A stretch of 34,385 nt of DNA. Origin: Streptococcus oralis (GTDB taxonomy: Bacteria > Bacillota > Bacilli > Lactobacillales > Streptococcaceae). Position 1 is the stretch's first letter. The number at the start of each line of letters is the position of its first letter. The stretch spans positions 144,062 through 178,446 of the forward strand of contig NZ_KQ969521.1 of assembly GCF_001578935.1 (NCBI RefSeq), given 5' to 3'. This document shows, piece after piece, positions 8,045 through 18,411 of this stretch. The notes under the pieces were generated by a model. It worked only from the letters and a program-made list of their open reading frames with translations. It was not told where the DNA came from and searched no databases. Both the position numbers and the translations under genes were made by a program.

Positions 8045-9397
8045 ATGGGTAAATATTTTGGGACCGATGGAGTCCGTGGAGAAGCAAACGTAGAACTGAC
8101 GCCAGAATTGACCTTTAAACTGGGACGTTTTGGTGGATATGTTCTTAGCCAACATGAAACGGAAGCCCCTAAAGTCTTTGTAGGACGTGATACACGTATC
8201 TCAGGAGAAATGTTAGAATCAGCCTTAGTGGCAGGTCTCCTCTCTGTAGGGATTCATGTCTACAAACTCGGTGTCCTTGCAACACCAGCAGTAGCTTACT
8301 TAGTAAAAACCGAGGGAGCCAGTGCAGGTGTCATGATTTCCGCTAGCCACAACCCAGCCCTTGATAATGGAATTAAATTCTTTGGTGGGGATGGCTTCAA
8401 ACTTGATGATGAAAAAGAAGCAGAAATCGAAGCCTTGCTAGATGCTACAGAAGACACTCTTCCTCGACCAAGTGCCGAAGGCTTGGGAACTTTAGTGGAC
8501 TATCCAGAAGGCTTACGTAAGTATGAAGGTTACCTTGTTTCAACTGGAACTCCTCTTGAAGGAATGAAAGTGTCCTTGGATACAGCCAACGGTGCAGCGT
8601 CTACGAGTGCTCGTCAAATCTTTGCAGACCTTGGGGCTCAAATAACTGTTATCGGTGAGACACCAGATGGTCTTAACATCAACTTGAATGTGGGTTCTAC
8701 ACATCCAGAAGCTCTTCAAGAAGTGGTCAAAGAAAGCCAGTCAGCTATTGGTTTGGCCTTTGACGGAGACAGTGACCGCTTGATTGCTGTTGATGAAAAT
8801 GGCGACATCGTTGATGGTGATAAGATCATGTACATCATCGGTAAATACCTTTCTGAAAAAGGCCAGTTGGCTCAAAATACCATCGTGACAACCGTTATGT
8901 CTAACCTTGGCTTCCATAAGGCCTTGGAGAGTGCTGGTATTAACAAGGCAGTGACTTCTGTTGGTGACCGCTATGTCGTTGAAGAAATGAGAAAATCAGG
9001 CTACAACCTTGGTGGTGAACAATCAGGCCACGTTATCTTGATGGACTACAATACAACAGGTGATGGTCAATTATCAGCTGTTCAATTGACTAAAATCATG
9101 AAAGAAACAGGCAAGAGCTTGTCTCAACTGGCATCAGAAGTGACGATTTACCCACAAAAACTGGTCAATATCCGAGTGGAAAATGCTATGAAAGAGAAAG
9201 CCATGGAAGTACCAGCCATCAAGACAATCATCGAAAAGATGGAAGAAGAAATGGCAGGGAACGGTCGTATCCTTGTCCGCCCAAGTGGAACAGAACCCCT
9301 CTTGCGCGTCATGGCAGAAGCTCCTACGACAGAAGAAGTTAACTACTACGTAGATACGATTGCTGCTGTTGTTAAAGATGAAATCGGAATTGACTAA
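8045..9397 (+). CDS. glmM: Phosphoglucosamine mutase GlmM
   Basis: 450-residue enzyme that converts glucosamine-6-phosphate to glucosamine-1-phosphate for UDP-GlcNAc and peptidoglycan synthesis. The phosphoserine loop ISASHNP, metal-binding DGDSDR and C-terminal phosphate-binding RPSGTEP are all present. Start chosen at 8045 ([13 protein letters not shown]), the family-conserved N-terminus; the in-frame ATG at 8033 has its only purine-rich site directly against it and would add four residues. Third gene of the cda operon, 30 bp after cdaR, linking c-di-AMP synthesis to cell-wall precursor supply. Confidence 0.97.
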   Translation: MGKYFGTDGVRGEANVELTPELTFKLGRFGGYVLSQHETEAPKVFVGRDTRISGEMLESALVAGLLSVGIHVYKLGVLATPAVAYLVKTEGASAGVMISASHNPALDNGIKFFGGDGFKLDDEKEAEIEALLDATEDTLPRPSAEGLGTLVDYPEGLRKYEGYLVSTGTPLEGMKVSLDTANGAASTSARQIFADLGAQITVIGETPDGLNINLNVGSTHPEALQEVVKESQSAIGLAFDGDSDRLIAVDENGDIVDGDKIMYIIGKYLSEKGQLAQNTIVTTVMSNLGFHKALESAGINKAVTSVGDRYVVEEMRKSGYNLGGEQSGHVILMDYNTTGDGQLSAVQLTKIMKETGKSLSQLASEVTIYPQKLVNIRVENAMKEKAMEVPAIKTIIEKMEEEMAGNGRILVRPSGTEPLLRVMAEAPTTEEVNYYVDTIAAVVKDEIGID

Positions 9398-9429
9398 AGC
9401 CTAGAAAGCTAGATGAAATGATAAAAATG

Positions 9430-9438
9430 TGGTACAAT
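9430..9438 (+). promoter_or_regulatory. Promoter of the DUF1149-degV pair
   Basis: TGGTACAAT extended -10, 32 bp ahead of the DUF1149 start, which has GGGAGAG as its ribosome site. Confidence 0.55.
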
Positions 9439-9470
9439 TGCATAGTAAATTGTAGTAATGGGAGAGAAAA

Positions 9471-9845
9471 ATGAATCTTAAACGAGAACAAGAATTTGTT
9501 AGCCAGTATCACTTTGATGCTCGTAACTTTGAATGGGAAAATGAAAATGGAGCTCCTGAAACCAAGGTAGACGTGAACTTTCAGTTGCTCCAACATGACC
9601 AAGAAAACCAAGTGACTTCGCTTGTTGTTATCTTGAGTTTCATGATTGTCTTTGACAAATTTGTCATCAGCGGAACGATTTCCCAAGTTAACCATGTGGA
9701 AGGTCGCATTGTTAACGAACCAAGCGAATTTAACCAAGAAGAAGTCGAAACCTTGGCACGTCCATGTTTGAACATGCTTAATCGTTTGACGTATGAAGTA
9801 ACAGAAATCGCCTTGGATCTTCCAGGGATCAATTTGGAGTTTTAG
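9471..9845 (+). CDS. DUF1149 family protein
   Basis: 124-residue cytoplasmic protein without signal peptide or membrane segment, length typical for DUF1149 of lactic acid bacteria. Recognisable stretches are FHFD-like [12 protein letters not shown] near the N-terminus and the acidic C-terminus [10 protein letters not shown]. The fold resembles SecB-type chaperones in my recollection, but no function is established. It ends 2 bp before degV, so they are co-transcribed. Confidence 0.8.
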   Translation: MNLKREQEFVSQYHFDARNFEWENENGAPETKVDVNFQLLQHDQENQVTSLVVILSFMIVFDKFVISGTISQVNHVEGRIVNEPSEFNQEEVETLARPCLNMLNRLTYEVTEIALDLPGINLEF

Positions 9846-9847
9846 TC

Positions 9848-10696
9848 ATGAAATTAGCTGTCATTACAGATTCTTCAGCCTATTTAGAGGAGAAGACGCT
9901 GCAAAGAGAGAATCTATTTATCTTGGATATTCCTGTCAATATTGATGGGGAGGAGTATGTTGAAGGTGTCAATCTGACTGCTGAGGAATTTTATCAAAAA
10001 ATGGCTCAGTCTGTAGAATTGCCTAAAACTAGTCAACCGAGTATTGCCAAATTGGATGAGATTCTTAGTTCTTTGAAAGACGAGGGGTATACCCATGTCT
10101 TGGGACTCTTTCTTTCGTCAGGAATTTCAGGCTTTTATCAGAACATCCAATACATGTTGGATGAGTATGATGGCTTGAACATTGCCTTTCCAGATACCCA
10201 TATCACAAGTTCCCCTCTAGGATTTATGGTAGAGAGTGCTTTTGAATGGGCAGAACAAGGTGATGATTTTGCCCAGATTCAGGAGAAGTTGGGGATTCAA
10301 ATTGCTGATAATTCAGCCTTTATCATAGTAGATGACCTCGACCACCTGGTTAAGGGAGGACGTTTGTCAAATGGAGCAGCTATCTTAGGAAATCTCCTCA
10401 GTATCAAGCCTATCCTTTACTTTAATGACCAAGGAGTGATTGAAGTTTACGAAAAAGTTCGTACAGAAAAGAAAGCAATCAAACGTTTGGTGGAAATCAT
10501 CAAGGGGGCGACAAAAGATGGGAATTACCGTATAACAGTCATCCATGGCAATGCTCCTCAAAAGGCAGCGGATTTACGTCAGCTTTTGATGGAGAGTGGT
10601 GTGACTGCGGAGATTCCAATTGAAACCTTTGGTAGTGTCATTGGGACCCACCTTGGAGAAGGTAGTATCGCCTTGAGCTATACACCAATCGTCTAA
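9848..10696 (+). CDS. DegV family fatty-acid-binding protein
   Basis: 282 residues. The family N-terminus [11 protein letters not shown], the lipid-headgroup-binding [13 protein letters not shown], and the C-terminal [29 protein letters not shown] are all clear. DegV/FakB proteins present fatty acids to the FakA kinase for phosphorylation and incorporation into phospholipid. fakA is not in the window, so whether this one is a FakB or an orphan DegV paralogue cannot be told. Coupled to DUF1149 upstream. Confidence 0.88.
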   Translation: MKLAVITDSSAYLEEKTLQRENLFILDIPVNIDGEEYVEGVNLTAEEFYQKMAQSVELPKTSQPSIAKLDEILSSLKDEGYTHVLGLFLSSGISGFYQNIQYMLDEYDGLNIAFPDTHITSSPLGFMVESAFEWAEQGDDFAQIQEKLGIQIADNSAFIIVDDLDHLVKGGRLSNGAAILGNLLSIKPILYFNDQGVIEVYEKVRTEKKAIKRLVEIIKGATKDGNYRITVIHGNAPQKAADLRQLLMESGVTAEIPIETFGSVIGTHLGEGSIALSYTPIV

Positions 10697-10710
10697 ATTG
10701 TTCTTACAGG

Positions 10711-10950
10711 CTTTGTATCTTAGAAATTGAACACGGCCTACCTGCCTCTTGAAAAAAGATGCCTGTCTTGCCTTTCATGGAAAGTCAGCGCCATTCCCTA
10801 TTTTTCATGGGCAGCTAACGTCCTTTGTATCTTGATAATTGAACACGCCTGGAACCCTGTGTGAAAAAGATAGTTCTTCCAAGGAGTAGACACTCCTTGA
10901 TCAGAGCTCCTATTTTCACTTTGTGTTCTTGCAGGATTTGTATCTTAGAC
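10711..10950. repeat. Tandem ~112-bp structured repeat between degV and dapB
   Basis: A 264-bp gene-free stretch. TTTGTATCTT recurs at about 10712, 10824 and 10937, with a period of 112-113 bp; the first two copies extend into a shared ATTGAACACG. Each full unit has TGAAAAA-GAT on the left and TATTTT(T)CA on the right, which can pair, and encloses a smaller hairpin (CTTTC/GAAAG in unit 1; CAAGGAGT/ACTCCTTG at 10879-10898 in unit 2). The third copy stops just before the dapB ribosome site. No known riboswitch or BOX/RUP match is recognised. Confidence 0.6.
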
Positions 10951-10960
10951 AGGAGTAGAG

Positions 10961-11728
10961 ATGAGTATTCGAGTAATTATTGCCGGTTTTAAGGGGAAGA
11001 TGGGTCAAGCTGCTTGTCAGATGGTCTTGGCTGATCCAGACTTGGACTTGGTAGCAGTTTTGGATCCTTTTGAGTCTGAGTCAGAATGGCAGGGAATTCC
11101 TGTTTTCAATGATAAGGCTGACTTGGCTGGTTTTGAAGCGGATGTTTGGGTGGATTTTACTACACCAGCCGTTGCCTACGAAAATACACGCTTTGCTCTT
11201 GAAAATGGCTTTGCTCCAGTAGTTGGAACAACAGGCTTTACTAGTGAAGAAATTGCAGAACTAAAAGCATTTTCCCGTGAACAAGATTTGGGTGGTTTGA
11301 TTGCCCCTAATTTTGCCTTGGGAGCTGTCTTGCTTATGCAATTTGCGGCGCAGGCTGCCAAATATTTCCCAAATGTGGAGATTATCGAACTCCATCATGA
11401 TAAGAAAAAAGATGCTCCGAGCGGAACAGCTATCAAAACGGCTGAGCTGATGGCAGAAGTGCGAGAGTCTATCCAACAAGGTGCGCCTGATGAGGAAGAA
11501 TTGATTGCAGGTGTCCGCGGTGCTGATTTTGATGGCATGCGCATCCACTCAGTCCGTCTACCAGGCTTGGTAGCCCATCAGGAAGTCATCTTTGGCAATC
11601 AAGGAGAAGGATTGACCCTCCGTCATGACTCCTATGATCGTAGCTCCTTCATGACAGGGGTCAATTTGGGAATTAAAGAAGTTGTCAAGCGTCATGAGCT
11701 TGTCTATGGATTAGAACACTTATTATGA
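10961..11728 (+). CDS. dapB: 4-hydroxy-tetrahydrodipicolinate reductase DapB
   Basis: 255 residues. NAD(P)H-dependent step of lysine biosynthesis, supplying lysine for the stem peptide. N-terminal Rossmann loop GFKGKMGQA (residues 8-16) and the catalytic/substrate motif [15 protein letters not shown] (around 144-158) are intact; the length is normal. Ribosome site AGGAG is 6 bp upstream of the ATG. The stop overlaps cca by ATGA. Preceded by an unusual tandem folded repeat that could act in its 5' leader. Confidence 0.95.
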   Translation: MSIRVIIAGFKGKMGQAACQMVLADPDLDLVAVLDPFESESEWQGIPVFNDKADLAGFEADVWVDFTTPAVAYENTRFALENGFAPVVGTTGFTSEEIAELKAFSREQDLGGLIAPNFALGAVLLMQFAAQAAKYFPNVEIIELHHDKKKDAPSGTAIKTAELMAEVRESIQQGAPDEEELIAGVRGADFDGMRIHSVRLPGLVAHQEVIFGNQGEGLTLRHDSYDRSSFMTGVNLGIKEVVKRHELVYGLEHLL

Positions 11729-12924
11729 GATTAACGCAAATGCCTTCTGAATTTCAGAAGGCTTTACCAGTATTAGAAAAAATTAAAGAAGCAGGCTTTG
11801 AAGCCTATTTTGTTGGGGGCTCTGTTCGAGATGCCCTCCTCAATCGTCCCATCCACGATGTGGATATCGCTACTTCTTCCTATCCAGAGGAGACCAAGCA
11901 GATTTTTCCGCGAACAGCCGATATTGGAATTGAGCACGGAACTGTCTTGGTCCTAGATGGGGACGAGGAATATGAAGTGACGACCTTTCGGACCGAAGAT
12001 GTCTATGTAGACTATCGCAGACCCAGTGCGGTTTCCTTTGTGCGTTCGCTAGAAGAAGACCTCAAGCGCCGTGATTTCACAGTTAATGCCTTTGCCTTGG
12101 ATGAGACAGGCGAAATCATTGACTTGTTCCATGGTTTAGAAGATTTGAAAAACCAAGTCTTGCGAGCAGTTGGAGTGGCTAGTGAACGTTTCAACGAAGA
12201 TGCTCTGCGTATTATGCGTGGTTTCCGTTTTCAGGCTAGTCTAGGTTTTAAACTTGAGCCAGAAACTTTTATGGCGATGAAGACCTTGACGCCACTTTTG
12301 GAGAAAATTTCTGTGGAGCGCACCTTCGTTGAGTTTGATAAACTCTTGCTGGCACCTTTTTGGCGAGTTGGTCTGGCTTCCATGATTGAGAGTCGAGCTT
12401 ATGACTATCTTCCAGATATGGCAGGAAGCCAGGACAAGCTCAACAGACTGTTTGATTTGGAGACTGATTTCACTTTTGAATCTTCTGAACAAGCCTGGGC
12501 GGCTCTGTTGTGGGCTTTGGAGATTAAAAATGCGCAGCCATTTTTGAAAGCTTGGAAAACCTCACGCCAGTTTGCCAAGCAAGTACAAGATTTGCTGACT
12601 GTTTTGGCTTTGCGAGAAGAAGGAGAGCTGAGCAAGCGCGATTGTTACCGCTTTGACTTGGATTCCCTTCTACAAGCTGAAAGTCTTCGTCAGGCCCAAG
12701 GAAAAGAAGTCAACCCACAAGCCATCACAGAAACTTACCATAGTTTGACCATTCATGATAAGAAAGAAATCCAGATTAACGGTGGCATTTTGATTAAGGA
12801 ATATGGTTACCAGCCAGGACCAGACTTGGGAGAGATTTTAACAGAGATTGAGTTTGCCATTGTCGATGGAGAGTTGGAAAATGATCGTCAAGCTATCCAT
12901 GCTTACCTGAGGGAGAGAAAATGA
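11725..12924 (+). CDS. cca: CCA-adding tRNA nucleotidyltransferase
   Basis: 399-residue class II CCA-adding enzyme that builds or repairs the 3' CCA of tRNAs. Head-domain motif [11 protein letters not shown] with the metal-binding pair in HDVDIAT, then the RRDFTVNA motif and the nucleotide-selecting [12 protein letters not shown] segment. Starts within the dapB stop (ATGA) and ends within the next start (ATGA at 12921), so it sits in a tightly coupled operon. Confidence 0.96.
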   Translation: MRLTQMPSEFQKALPVLEKIKEAGFEAYFVGGSVRDALLNRPIHDVDIATSSYPEETKQIFPRTADIGIEHGTVLVLDGDEEYEVTTFRTEDVYVDYRRPSAVSFVRSLEEDLKRRDFTVNAFALDETGEIIDLFHGLEDLKNQVLRAVGVASERFNEDALRIMRGFRFQASLGFKLEPETFMAMKTLTPLLEKISVERTFVEFDKLLLAPFWRVGLASMIESRAYDYLPDMAGSQDKLNRLFDLETDFTFESSEQAWAALLWALEIKNAQPFLKAWKTSRQFAKQVQDLLTVLALREEGELSKRDCYRFDLDSLLQAESLRQAQGKEVNPQAITETYHSLTIHDKKEIQINGGILIKEYGYQPGPDLGEILTEIEFAIVDGELENDRQAIHAYLRERK

Positions 12925-14789
12925 GTGATTTTATCGTTGAAAAACTAAGTAAATCCGTCGGTGACAAGACCGTTTTTAAGGATATTTCCTTTATCATCCA
13001 TGACCTAGACAGAATCGGTCTAATCGGTGTCAATGGAACAGGGAAGACCACTCTTTTAGATGTTCTTTCTGGTGTTTCTGGCTTTGATGGGGATGTCAGT
13101 CCCTTTTCAGCTAAGAATGATTACCAGATTGGCTACTTGACTCAGAATCCAGATTTTGATGATAGCAAGACGGTCTTGGATACGGTTCTTTCCAGCGATC
13201 TCAAGGAAATTCAGCTCATTCGTGAGTATGAATTGATCATGCTCAACTATAGCGAGGACAAGCAGGCTCGTCTGGAACGGGTCATGGCTGAGATGGACTC
13301 CCTCCAAGCATGGGAAATTGAGAGTCAGGTCAAGACCGTTCTCAGTAAGTTGGGTATTCAGGACTTGTCCACTCCAGTTGGGGAACTGTCAGGCGGTCTG
13401 AGAAGACGGGTTCAGTTGGCGCAAGTTCTCCTAGGAAACCACGACCTCTTGCTTCTGGACGAGCCGACCAACCACTTAGATATTGCGACTATTGAGTGGC
13501 TGACCCTCTTTTTGAAAAATTCCAAGAAGACCGTTCTCTTTATCACCCACGATCGTTATTTCCTAGATGCACTGTCAACACGGATTTTTGAGTTGGACCG
13601 AGCTGGATTGACGGAATATCAGGGAAATTATCAGGACTATGTTCGCCTCAAGGCAGAACAAGATGAGCGTGACGCTGCCCTTCTCCACAAGGAAGAACAA
13701 CTTTATAAGCAAGAATTGACCTGGATGCGCAGACAACCGCAGGCGCGTGCGACCAAGCAACAAGCTCGTATCAATCGATTCCATGATTTGAAAAAGGAAG
13801 TTTCTGGAACGACAGCTGAAACAGACTTGACCATGAACTTTGAAACTAGCCGTATTGGTAAGAAGGTCATCGAGTTTAAAGATGTTTCCTTTGCTTATGA
13901 GAACAAGCCGATTTTGCAAGATTTTAATCTATTGGTGCAAGCTAAAGACCGTATCGGAATAGTTGGGGACAACGGTGTCGGGAAGTCAACTCTGCTTAAT
14001 CTCATTGCAGGAAGTCTTGATCCGACTAAAGGTCAAGTGATCATCGGTGAGACGGTTCGCATCGCTTATTTCTCTCAACAAATTGAAGGATTGGATGAGA
14101 GCAAGCGCGTTATCAATTACTTGCAGGAAGTAGCAGAGGAGGTCAAGACCAGTGGTGGTTCTACGACTTCCATCGCTGAGTTGCTGGAGCAGTTCCTTTT
14201 CCCACGTTCAACCCATGGAACCTTGATTGAGAAATTGTCTGGGGGAGAGAAAAAACGCCTTTATCTCCTCAAACTGCTCTTGGAAAAACCAAATGTTCTT
14301 CTCTTGGACGAGCCGACCAATGACCTAGATATTGCAACTTTGACAGTTTTGGAGAATTTCTTGCAGGGCTTTGCAGGGCCAGTATTGACAGTTAGCCATG
14401 ACCGTTATTTCCTGGATAAGGTAGCGACCAAGATTCTCGCTTTTGAGGATGGCAAGATTCGGCCTTTCTTTGGTCATTACACCGACTACCTAGATGAAAA
14501 AGCCTTTGAAACAGAGATGACTAATCAAGTGCAAAAGGCCGAAAAGGAGAAAGTAGTCAAAGTTCGAGAAGATAAGAAACGCATGACCTACCAAGAAAAG
14601 CAAGAGTGGGCAAACATTGAAGGCGATATTGAAGCCTTGGAAAATCGTATCGCTACTATCGAAGAGGAAATGCAGGCTAACGGCTCTGACTTTGGCAAAC
14701 TGGCGACGCTTCAAAAAGAGCTAGAGGAGAAAAACGAAGAACTCCTTGAAAAATACGAACGCTATGAATACTTAAGTGAGTTGGCTTGA
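12921..14789 (+). CDS. ABC-F family ATPase (Uup/EttA-like translation factor)
   Basis: 622 residues with two ABC ATPase cassettes and no membrane domain. Cassette 1: Walker [10 protein letters not shown] (36-44), signature [13 protein letters not shown], Walker [14 protein letters not shown]. Cassette 2: Walker [10 protein letters not shown], signature [13 protein letters not shown], Walker [13 protein letters not shown]. Between them lies the charged linker with [16 protein letters not shown] typical of ABC-F factors. A C-terminal coiled coil (from about 540) fits the Uup-type subgroup. ABC-F proteins act on ribosomes, rescuing stalled complexes or giving antibiotic protection; nothing here suggests a resistance subtype. 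Confidence 0.92.
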   Translation: MSDFIVEKLSKSVGDKTVFKDISFIIHDLDRIGLIGVNGTGKTTLLDVLSGVSGFDGDVSPFSAKNDYQIGYLTQNPDFDDSKTVLDTVLSSDLKEIQLIREYELIMLNYSEDKQARLERVMAEMDSLQAWEIESQVKTVLSKLGIQDLSTPVGELSGGLRRRVQLAQVLLGNHDLLLLDEPTNHLDIATIEWLTLFLKNSKKTVLFITHDRYFLDALSTRIFELDRAGLTEYQGNYQDYVRLKAEQDERDAALLHKEEQLYKQELTWMRRQPQARATKQQARINRFHDLKKEVSGTTAETDLTMNFETSRIGKKVIEFKDVSFAYENKPILQDFNLLVQAKDRIGIVGDNGVGKSTLLNLIAGSLDPTKGQVIIGETVRIAYFSQQIEGLDESKRVINYLQEVAEEVKTSGGSTTSIAELLEQFLFPRSTHGTLIEKLSGGEKKRLYLLKLLLEKPNVLLLDEPTNDLDIATLTVLENFLQGFAGPVLTVSHDRYFLDKVATKILAFEDGKIRPFFGHYTDYLDEKAFETEMTNQVQKAEKEKVVKVREDKKRMTYQEKQEWANIEGDIEALENRIATIEEEMQANGSDFGKLATLQKELEEKNEELLEKYERYEYLSELA

Positions 14790-15397
14790 TGGAAGAAAAA
14801 ATCATAAAACGTAGTCCTAGGAAAATCATTTGGAATGCCTTGTTTGGCTTGGCTTCAGTGCTTTTCTTCTTGCTGCCTCTCTCTTATCTCTATTCGTATT
14901 CGGAAAAAGGGAGCAAACTTCATACGATAAGTCTTTTGTTAATGCTGGTTGTACTTTTTTGCGTTGGAGTAGTCATTTATCAGACATACAGACTGTTAAG
15001 ATCCGATAAGGAATATTTGAAATGCACAGTTGAGGGGGTTTACTACAAACCGAATCCAAAGAAACCCAGTCATTTCTACGCTTGGGCAGATGTAGAGGAC
15101 TTTTCCTTCTCTCGGATCCGAGGGAAGTATAGGGATTCTTATCGGATTGAAGTCTATTTTAAAAACAAGGAAAATGTGAAATCTCAATCCTTTCTAGCTC
15201 TGCTGAAGAGAAGGGTTCTCCCTTTTTATCCGTCATCAGATTTAATTATCCCTATCTTTCTACTAGATGTAGGACTTCCTGAAAGGGTCTATGATGCCAT
15301 GAAGTACTATGAAAGAGAATGGCGCATCGAACAAAATCGTCAAGCAAGAAAAAAGGCAAAACAAGCTTCGAAAAGCAAATCTTCCAAACCGTCATAG
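14789..15397 (+). CDS. Small two-span membrane protein of unknown function
   Basis: 202 residues starting at ATG 14789, which overlaps the upstream stop as TGATG; a TTG three bases earlier is a less likely start. Two membrane segments (about 15-33 and 45-65) are followed by a cytoplasmic domain with alternating aromatic and charged residues (FYAWADVEDFSFSRIRGKY) and a very basic Lys/Gln/Ser tail. I do not recognise the family with certainty; the layout resembles small PH-like membrane proteins. Last gene of the dapB operon, with a terminator 34 bp after the stop. Confidence 0.75.
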   Translation: MEEKIIKRSPRKIIWNALFGLASVLFFLLPLSYLYSYSEKGSKLHTISLLLMLVVLFCVGVVIYQTYRLLRSDKEYLKCTVEGVYYKPNPKKPSHFYAWADVEDFSFSRIRGKYRDSYRIEVYFKNKENVKSQSFLALLKRRVLPFYPSSDLIIPIFLLDVGLPERVYDAMKYYEREWRIEQNRQARKKAKQASKSKSSKPS

Positions 15398-15430
15398 TCT
15401 GTCTTTGCTTAAAGTAAAATAATTAAAAAT

Positions 15431-15451
15431 ACCCTATCCATTGGATAGGGT
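15431..15451. terminator. Bidirectional terminator between the dapB operon and mntE
   Basis: 9-bp stem ACCCTATCC / GGATAGGGT with ATT loop, T-rich on one side and A-rich on the other. Its right arm ends on the mntE stop codon. Confidence 0.85.
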
Positions 15452-16644
15452 CATTGTTTGTCTTCTTTTTTAGTTTCCTGGTGGAAGATGTTTTGCCAAG
15501 TCTCATGGCGACGCCAGATACTGGTGTGGACGATGCCATCTAGCTCATAGCAAATGAGCTTGGTTTTCTGACTAATGGAAGTGATTTGAATATCTTTAAT
15601 AGCAGCTTTAAGTTCTTTTTCAGACTTATAAGCCTCTTTATCCATCTGCTTCCCATCTTGACGGATATAGAGAAAGTCCTCAGCAAGGAGTTCTTCTAGC
15701 TGATTTCCTTGGTCAATCAATTGCTCACGCATGAGCAGTTTTTTATAGACATTGTCCAAAATCTCGTCCTCAGGTATGGGAGCTGGTTCGATGTGAATAT
15801 CGGTATCAAAAACCCCAAAGCGCTCTTCCAGCATGGATTCGACCTGATCTGCAATCTCATGACTTTCATAGACAGATAAGTCGGGATTCATTTCTAAGGT
15901 GATATCAAGGTAGATATTGCTGCCGTAGGTGCGGCCCCGTTGGGACTTGACCTTGCTGATTTTGGGAATTTCCATGATAGCCTTTTGATAATCCTCAAGC
16001 AGACGGTCGTCAAAACCATCTGAAAGACTAAAGGAAGACTCAATAAAGATATCGTAAGCTGTCTTTAAGATAAAGAAAGTGATAATGATAGCGACCACTT
16101 TATCCACAATCGGATAGTTGAAACTGCTAGCTAGGATAGCAATGGAAGTCCCGATGGATGTCACAGCGTCTGATAAATTATCCTTGGCAGCCGCCTTGAG
16201 GGCATTGGACTTGGATTTTTTGCTGAGCTGGGTGTTGTAGAGGTAGACCAAAAACATGACTGCAGCTGAGATCACTCCAAGAATGGCCCCCAGAGGATCA
16301 ATAAGCGCTTCCTCTTGACTGAGGATTTTTTGGATGGTGTCACGAAGGACATCAAACCCTACATAAAACATGATGATGGAAGTAATGAGACTAGCCAGGT
16401 CTTCAATCTTCCAGTGACCAAAACGATGGTCACGGTCTGCAGGCTGGCGCGCCATCCGAATCCCGATCAAGAGAGCAACATTTCCAATAATATCGGATAC
16501 GTTGTTAAAACCATCTGCCACCAAACTGGAGGAGGATAGGAGATGGCCTGTCGCTAACTTGGCAGCTGATAAGACCAAATAGGCCAAAATGCTAATGATG
16601 GCCCCCCGTTCGGCCAGTTTGAGGTTTGAGACAGGTTGTTTCAT
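15451..16644 (-). CDS. mntE: Manganese efflux protein MntE (cation diffusion facilitator)
   Basis: 397-residue CDF transporter with about six N-terminal membrane segments and a cytoplasmic C-terminal domain (from about 215). The metal site has Asn47-xxx-Asp51 (NNVSD) in the second helix and Asp156-xxx-Asp160 (DNLSD) in the fifth; this N/D set is typical of manganese-type rather than zinc-type CDFs. By gene order it matches pneumococcal mntE, which exports Mn(II) and prevents Mn toxicity. In this window mgtA, a second Mn exporter, lies 4 kb away, separated by an inserted glycan cassette. C-terminal residues beyond 290 form an extra small domain. Confidence 0.93.
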   Translation of the reverse strand: MKQPVSNLKLAERGAIISILAYLVLSAAKLATGHLLSSSSLVADGFNNVSDIIGNVALLIGIRMARQPADRDHRFGHWKIEDLASLITSIIMFYVGFDVLRDTIQKILSQEEALIDPLGAILGVISAAVMFLVYLYNTQLSKKSKSNALKAAAKDNLSDAVTSIGTSIAILASSFNYPIVDKVVAIIITFFILKTAYDIFIESSFSLSDGFDDRLLEDYQKAIMEIPKISKVKSQRGRTYGSNIYLDITLEMNPDLSVYESHEIADQVESMLEERFGVFDTDIHIEPAPIPEDEILDNVYKKLLMREQLIDQGNQLEELLAEDFLYIRQDGKQMDKEAYKSEKELKAAIKDIQITSISQKTKLICYELDGIVHTSIWRRHETWQNIFHQETKKEDKQ

Positions 16645-16677
16645 TCAGCTTCCTTTCTAGTGACATAGCATTCTACC

Positions 16678-16706
16678 ATTATACTGGTTTTCAAAGGAAA
16701 ATTCAA
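16678..16706 (-). promoter_or_regulatory. mntE promoter
   Basis: Minus-strand TTGAAT (-35), 17-bp spacer, TATAAT (-10), then GGAAGC before the start codon. No operator palindrome is evident. Confidence 0.7.
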
Positions 16707-16757
16707 ACGATATAGGCTTACAAGGTTGGATATGAGCTAGTTTTTTATAAGGAAATG

Positions 16758-16766
16758 TGGTAGAAT
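16758..16766 (+). promoter_or_regulatory. Candidate promoter of the glycan cassette
   Basis: TGGTAGAAT extended -10, 34 bp upstream of the ATG at 16801, which has AAAGAGAG as a plausible ribosome site. This supports 16801 as the true translation start of the first cassette gene. Confidence 0.5.
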
Positions 16767-16800
16767 TGAAGAGTAATATTTATTCGAAAGAGAGCTTGTA

Positions 16801-16887
16801 ATGATAAATAAAAATATGATCAGTAGGCTACTTAGCTTAAGTTTTTATTTTTACCATTTTTATTTTTTTATCTATATATATCAATGA
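16801..16887 (+). other. Short hydrophobic reading frame: probable 5' end of the GT-C gene, out of frame
   Basis: 28 codons starting at an ATG with promoter and ribosome site in place, giving a basic N-terminus then a solid hydrophobic stretch, as expected for a first membrane helix. It ends in a TGA that overlaps the ATG of the next frame (ATGA, 16884-16887). A run of seven T at 16863-16869 lies within it; one more T would fuse it in frame to the 508-residue reading frame with no stop between. It is either the displaced N-terminus of that protein or a coupled leader peptide. Confidence 0.55.
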
Positions 16888-18410
16888 GAGGTTTTGAATA
16901 TCCTGTAGTAGATGATATCATGGTGAATCAAACTATATTATCTGGGGAGAATATGCTATTACCCTATGTAGGAATTTTATTATCTACAGGGTTGGTCTTT
17001 CTTCAAAAAATTTTTACTGATTGGAATATTTTTTTTATCTTTTTAGTTAGTATTTATTGTATTAGTTTTGGTGTCTATGCTATCTTTTTTTATAAGAAAA
17101 AACTGTATCTTTTGCTTCCAATTGTGTTTTTAGCCCAATTGATACTTATTAAATATTTTTCTTTTTCCGTTATCGCATATTTATCAGCTACAGCGGCTAC
17201 TTTTTTACTATTTGACAAAAGGTACATTTCAGGACTATCACTATTGTTCATTGGTTTATCCATTCGACCTCAAATTATATCAAGCTTTATTTTACTGTTA
17301 TTCCCTTTTCTGCTTTTTGAGTGGATATCTTCTAAAAAAAGAAAAGAAATAGTTTTATTATTTAGCGTCATTTTACTGATTTTTGCTTCCAATAAACTAT
17401 ATACACTAGGGAAAGCTGACGTACAGGAATATTTGACATGGAATAGCCTAAGTACGAATTTGAGAGATTATCCTGCTATTGATTATCAAAGACATGCGAA
17501 TGAATTTGAAGCTTTGGGAGTAAGTGAGAATGATTTGAATGTCTCCACCTACTGGTTATTTGCTGAAAAAAAAGCCTTAAGCAATACTCTTTTAACAAAC
17601 ATTCAGTCTGTTCGTTCCCTTTCAGAGAAGTACTCGTTTAATCTGCCTCAGATGATATCAGATTTTTTTAAGAATAGTATTCTGACAACCTTCTCTTTAA
17701 TACTGATTAGTTGGTTTTTGATTTTTAAGTCTAAGAAGCTATACGGATGGTTTGTACCGATTTCCCCCTTACTTTTGATTGGAGCTCTCTTTGTTAGACA
17801 GAGGGTAGTAGAGCGCGTATATATCCCTCTAATAGTATGCTTCTTAGTAGTATTTATTTTCTATGCTCAATCATTTTATGAAAAAAGACGTTTATTTGAT
17901 AAGAGGAAGGTGTTCCTTAGCTTACAAATAATGGGAATACTAGGAGGAGCAGTATGGATAAATCAGCTTGGACAAGAACTGTATTGGTTTCCCTATATTC
18001 AATCGTCAGTAGTCTCAGAGTACCAAAATCTTGTACAGAGAAATTCGGATAAACTTATTGTTTTCGGTGGATATGGCACTTTGGTTTCTTCACAACCTAC
18101 ATTGTCAACTTTTAAATTAAGATCCAATCAGTTAGTGACAAATACAACTACATTAGGAAATTGGCAAACTTTTTCTCCTCATTATTATCAACAAATGAAG
18201 CGATACGGAGTTGAAGAACCTGAAAATCTGTTGTCTTCTGCAATCAACAATCAGAATATTCTCTTCTTTTGGTCCACTTCCTCAGGGAATATGGATAGTG
18301 TTAAAAAAATTATGAAAGAACATTATCAGAAGGATGTTTACTTTGAGGAAGTTGAATCTGTCACTTCAGATATGAGCGTTTATCGTTTAAAATTAGGAAC
18401 AGGAGGATAG
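16884..18410 (+). CDS. Polytopic GT-C-like glycosyltransferase, apparently missing its first membrane helix
   Basis: 508 residues with about ten hydrophobic helices followed by a soluble C-terminal domain (from about 365). It opens abruptly with GFEYPVVDDIMVN, which looks like the first extracytoplasmic loop of a GT-C enzyme, where an acidic pair is normally catalytic. A membrane helix should precede it, and the hydrophobic 28-codon frame just upstream (16801) supplies one if a single base is added in a T7 tract. First of three cassette genes; it probably moves a sugar from a polyprenyl-phosphate donor (made by the product of 19436-20422) to an envelope polymer. Base composition is visibly more AT-rich than the flanking core genes. 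Acceptor unknown. Confidence 0.65.
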   Translation: MRGFEYPVVDDIMVNQTILSGENMLLPYVGILLSTGLVFLQKIFTDWNIFFIFLVSIYCISFGVYAIFFYKKKLYLLLPIVFLAQLILIKYFSFSVIAYLSATAATFLLFDKRYISGLSLLFIGLSIRPQIISSFILLLFPFLLFEWISSKKRKEIVLLFSVILLIFASNKLYTLGKADVQEYLTWNSLSTNLRDYPAIDYQRHANEFEALGVSENDLNVSTYWLFAEKKALSNTLLTNIQSVRSLSEKYSFNLPQMISDFFKNSILTTFSLILISWFLIFKSKKLYGWFVPISPLLLIGALFVRQRVVERVYIPLIVCFLVVFIFYAQSFYEKRRLFDKRKVFLSLQIMGILGGAVWINQLGQELYWFPYIQSSVVSEYQNLVQRNSDKLIVFGGYGTLVSSQPTLSTFKLRSNQLVTNTTTLGNWQTFSPHYYQQMKRYGVEEPENLLSSAINNQNILFFWSTSSGNMDSVKKIMKEHYQKDVYFEEVESVTSDMSVYRLKLGTGG

Positions 18411-18411
18411 T

